Source of the DNA: Thiopontia sp964344135
GTDB taxonomy: Bacteria > Pseudomonadota > Gammaproteobacteria > GCF-002020875
Reading direction: 5' to 3'
NCBI GenBank assembly: GCA_964344135.1
Contig: CAYFMF010000073.1
Location: forward strand, 1 to 5,860
DNA: 5,860 nt
Positions 3,981-5,860 of this stretch are shown in pieces. The notes under the pieces are model-generated. The model worked only from the letters and a program-made list of their open reading frames with translations. It was not told where the DNA came from and ran no database searches. Position numbers and translations under genes: made by a program. The stretch's first letter is position 1, and each line of letters begins with the position of its first letter.

Positions 3981-5723
3981 ATGGAGTACATCTCTGCGGG
4001 ACAGACCTCATTGGCCGGCAAGAAGTCGGCCAATGATGACACCTGCAACTATGCAATCCCTGAGGGGACACAACTCTTCAGCAAGGGGGCCGTTGCTGCC
4101 ATTGCCGACGGGGTCAGCTCCAGTGCCGGAGCCAGCGATGCCAGCCACGCATCCGTTCAGGGCTTTATCTCCGACTACTACAGCACACCGGACTCCTGGA
4201 CCGTAACCACCTCCGCCAGCAAGATCTTCTCCGCCCTCAACCACTGGCTGCTTGGGCAGGGACAGCGGCTCTTCTCAACCCAGGGAGAGATGGTCACAAC
4301 ACTCTCAACCGTGGTGATCAAATCCTCAACCGCCTCTCTCTTCCATGTGGGGGATAGTCGAATCTACCACTGGCGCGAGGGAAAACTGGAACAGGTCACA
4401 CATGACCACCGGGTCAGCGGGCGGGGAGAGAAGGAGTACCTGGGGCGTGCGATGGGGATCAACACCCATGTTGAGGTGGATGTACACCGATTGCCGGTCC
4501 GTGCAGGGGATGCCTTCCTGCTCTGTACCGATGGGGTTCACGAGTTTCTCTCCAGCCAGGCAATGAGGGAGATCATCCACCAGCAGATTGGGAGCCCCCA
4601 ATCCATCGCAGAGGCCATCTGCCAACAGGCACTGGAGAATGGCAGTGATGACAACCTGAGCTGCCTGTTCCTGCTCATCAACCAGCTGCCAGAGCTGGAT
4701 GACCAGAGCCACTACCAGAGGCTACAGGCCCTCCCCTTCCCGCCCGACCTCTCCCCCGGGATGGAGATGGATGGCTACCGAATCCTGAGAGAGCTTCACT
4801 CCAGCCCGCGCACGCAGGTCTATCTTGCGCTGGATCTCCGGGCGGAGAAGGGTGAACTTTCCAGTCGAGAGGTTGTGGTCAAGACCCCCTCCGTCAACTT
4901 TGAGGATGATCCAACCTACCTGGAGACCTTTCAGCATGAGGAGTGGGTCGGGCTTCGGCTCCACTCCAACCACGTCCTCCATGTCCACGACATCCGCGAG
5001 CGGCGACGATTCCTCTATACCGTTACGGAGCACATCAATGGGGTCACTCTGCGCCAGTGGATGAGCGATCACCCCAACCCATCACTGGTTGAGGTGCGCC
5101 AGATTGCCGAGCAGATCATTCGCGGCATGCGCACCTTCCACCGGATGGAGATGGTTCATCGTGATCTGAAACCGGAAAATATCATGATCGATCCACACGG
5201 GACCGTCAGGATCATCGATTTTGGCTCAACACGAATCTCCGGGATTGAGGAGATTCGTTCCCCCATTGATTACACACGGATCCACAGCACCAGGAATTAC
5301 ACTGCGCCTGAAATTCTCCAGGGCGGGCCGGGCAGCCCCCTCTCCGACCAGTTCTCATTGGGGGTCATTCTCTACGAGATGCTCTGTGGAAAACTTCCCT
5401 ATGGGGAGCTGGGGGACCACCCCTCTGTCAAAAAGATTTCCCAAAAGATACAACACCGCCACTACACAGCGCCACATCACTACCGCGAGGATCTACCGCA
5501 CTGGATCAGCAGCACCCTGCAGAAGGCGATCTCTCCAGCTGCCGCGGAGCGCTATCCGGCACTCACAGAACTCTATCAGGATCTCACCCGGCCGAACCCA
5601 TCCTTTCAGGTGGAGTCGTTCCAGCCGCTGATCGAACGAGACCCACTACTCTTCTGGAAAACCCTGTCACTGATTCTGCTGACCCTTAATCTTCTGCTGC
5701 TGGGGGGGCTACTGGGAGGCTGA
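3981..5723 (+). CDS. Bifunctional PP2C-type phosphatase / Ser-Thr protein kinase with C-terminal membrane anchor
   Basis: This 580-residue fusion has three parts. Residues 1-235 are a PP2C/SpoIIE-fold phosphatase with its metal-site motifs: NDD (18-20), IADGVSS (41-47, D43), MVTTLST (104-110), FHVGDSRIYHW (121-131), GRAMG (155-159), LLCTDGVHEFL (180-190, D184) and GSDDNLS (221-227, D224). Residues about 265-535 are a Hanks-type kinase: VVVK lysine K301, probable helix-C glutamate E320 or E321, VHRDLKPEN (392-400, catalytic D395), IIDFG (411-415, D413), APE (442-444), DQFSLGVILYEML (456-468) and the R524 region. All catalytic residues are present, but the usual glycine-rich loop is replaced by ELHSSPRTQVYLA without glycines. 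Residues about 557-578 form one leucine-rich membrane helix at the C-terminus, so both domains should face the cytoplasm. I recall the same architecture next to nasA/nirBD in Pseudomonas (PA1782 type), where its substrate is not established to my knowledge. A role in controlling NasA or nitrogen signalling is inference from the coupling. Confidence -1.
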   Translation: MEYISAGQTSLAGKKSANDDTCNYAIPEGTQLFSKGAVAAIADGVSSSAGASDASHASVQGFISDYYSTPDSWTVTTSASKIFSALNHWLLGQGQRLFSTQGEMVTTLSTVVIKSSTASLFHVGDSRIYHWREGKLEQVTHDHRVSGRGEKEYLGRAMGINTHVEVDVHRLPVRAGDAFLLCTDGVHEFLSSQAMREIIHQQIGSPQSIAEAICQQALENGSDDNLSCLFLLINQLPELDDQSHYQRLQALPFPPDLSPGMEMDGYRILRELHSSPRTQVYLALDLRAEKGELSSREVVVKTPSVNFEDDPTYLETFQHEEWVGLRLHSNHVLHVHDIRERRRFLYTVTEHINGVTLRQWMSDHPNPSLVEVRQIAEQIIRGMRTFHRMEMVHRDLKPENIMIDPHGTVRIIDFGSTRISGIEEIRSPIDYTRIHSTRNYTAPEILQGGPGSPLSDQFSLGVILYEMLCGKLPYGELGDHPSVKKISQKIQHRHYTAPHHYREDLPHWISSTLQKAISPAAAERYPALTELYQDLTRPNPSFQVESFQPLIERDPLLFWKTLSLILLTLNLLLLGGLLGG

Positions 5724-5764
5724 CCTCCGCCTCTGCGTTAGCGGCTCCGTACAACCCCAAACAT

Positions 5765-5792
5765 AAGGGGCGCGGCTCTGCCGCGCCCCTTT
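5765..5792. terminator. Strong GC-rich terminator after the nasA-kinase operon
   Basis: A perfect 12-bp stem, AAGGGGCGCGGC (5765-5776) with GCCGCGCCCCTT (5780-5791), encloses the 3-base loop TCT. On the plus strand it ends in TTT (5790-5792), a short T run compensated by a very stable stem. It lies 42 bp after the kinase stop and closes the two-gene unit. Because the stem is symmetric it could also serve a gene arriving from the right. Confidence -1.
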
Positions 5793-5860
5793 GATGCACT
5801 TGTTAGAATTCTCTGGATCTGGATTCAGAAATTGCATTCAGTATATCTTTTGTTGTTGCT
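5793..5860. other. AT-richer right edge without a supported gene
   Basis: These 68 bases are clearly lower in GC than the genes to the left. A minus-strand frame open from the right edge ends at TAA (5805-5803) and would give a C-terminus of about 18 residues ending ESRSREF. This would fit a convergent gene sharing the terminator at 5765-5792. A plus-strand frame from an ATG at 5793-5796 is also open but has no ribosome site. The stretch is too short to choose, so no CDS is called. Confidence -1.

Noticed and set aside
5793..5860. C-terminus of a convergent minus-strand gene, or N-terminus of a plus-strand gene
   Set aside because: Fewer than 25 codons are visible in either case, with no family match and no ribosome site, so neither can be called a gene.
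1..5860. CRISPR array, insertion sequence, tRNA or rRNA
   Set aside because: No regularly spaced repeats, transposase coding sequence, terminal inverted repeats with target duplication, or structured RNA genes were seen; the coding genes fill the window except for the intergenic stretches described.

Overview
The window looks like chromosomal DNA from a gammaproteobacterium with moderately high GC. This rests on protein style (GlnK/Amt of proteobacterial type, a short SlyD-type FKBP, NtrC/sigma-54-type promoters) and on a gene pair, nitrate transporter plus phosphatase-kinase fusion, that I recall beside the nitrate assimilation genes of pseudomonads. I cannot name the genus.

Layout. (a) 3-302, plus strand: the 3' end of an FKBP-type peptidyl-prolyl isomerase gene of the SlyD group. 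(b) 303-460: a convergent intergenic stretch holding the intrinsic terminator of the leftward operon and a nested inverted repeat. (c) 461-2072, minus strand: amtB (ammonium transporter) preceded by glnK (PII signal protein), a two-gene operon with a 10-base gap. (d) 2073-2510: a 438-bp divergent control region without a gene. It contains an excellent sigma-54 promoter in each direction, an NtrC-type enhancer pair about 110 and 145 bp upstream of the predicted glnK start, and several other inverted repeats. (e) 2511-5723, plus strand: an NNP-family nitrate/nitrite transporter (nasA/narK type) directly abutting (TAG-ATG, no gap) a 580-residue protein that fuses a PP2C-type phosphatase, a Hanks-type Ser/Thr kinase and a C-terminal membrane anchor. 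(f) 5724-5860: a strong GC-rich hairpin terminator, then AT-richer sequence with no gene I can support.

Reading of the whole. The centre of the window is a nitrogen-acquisition island organised around one bidirectional NtrC/sigma-54 control region. To the left are ammonium uptake and its PII regulator; to the right are nitrate uptake and a membrane-tethered kinase/phosphatase. Under nitrogen limitation both sides would be induced together. GlnK is known in other bacteria to block AmtB when nitrogen is plentiful. By analogy (inference only), the kinase/phosphatase could gate the nitrate transporter or sense nitrogen state at the membrane. This translationally coupled transporter plus opposing kinase/phosphatase unit, closed by its own terminator with no reductase gene inside, is the most interesting item in the window.
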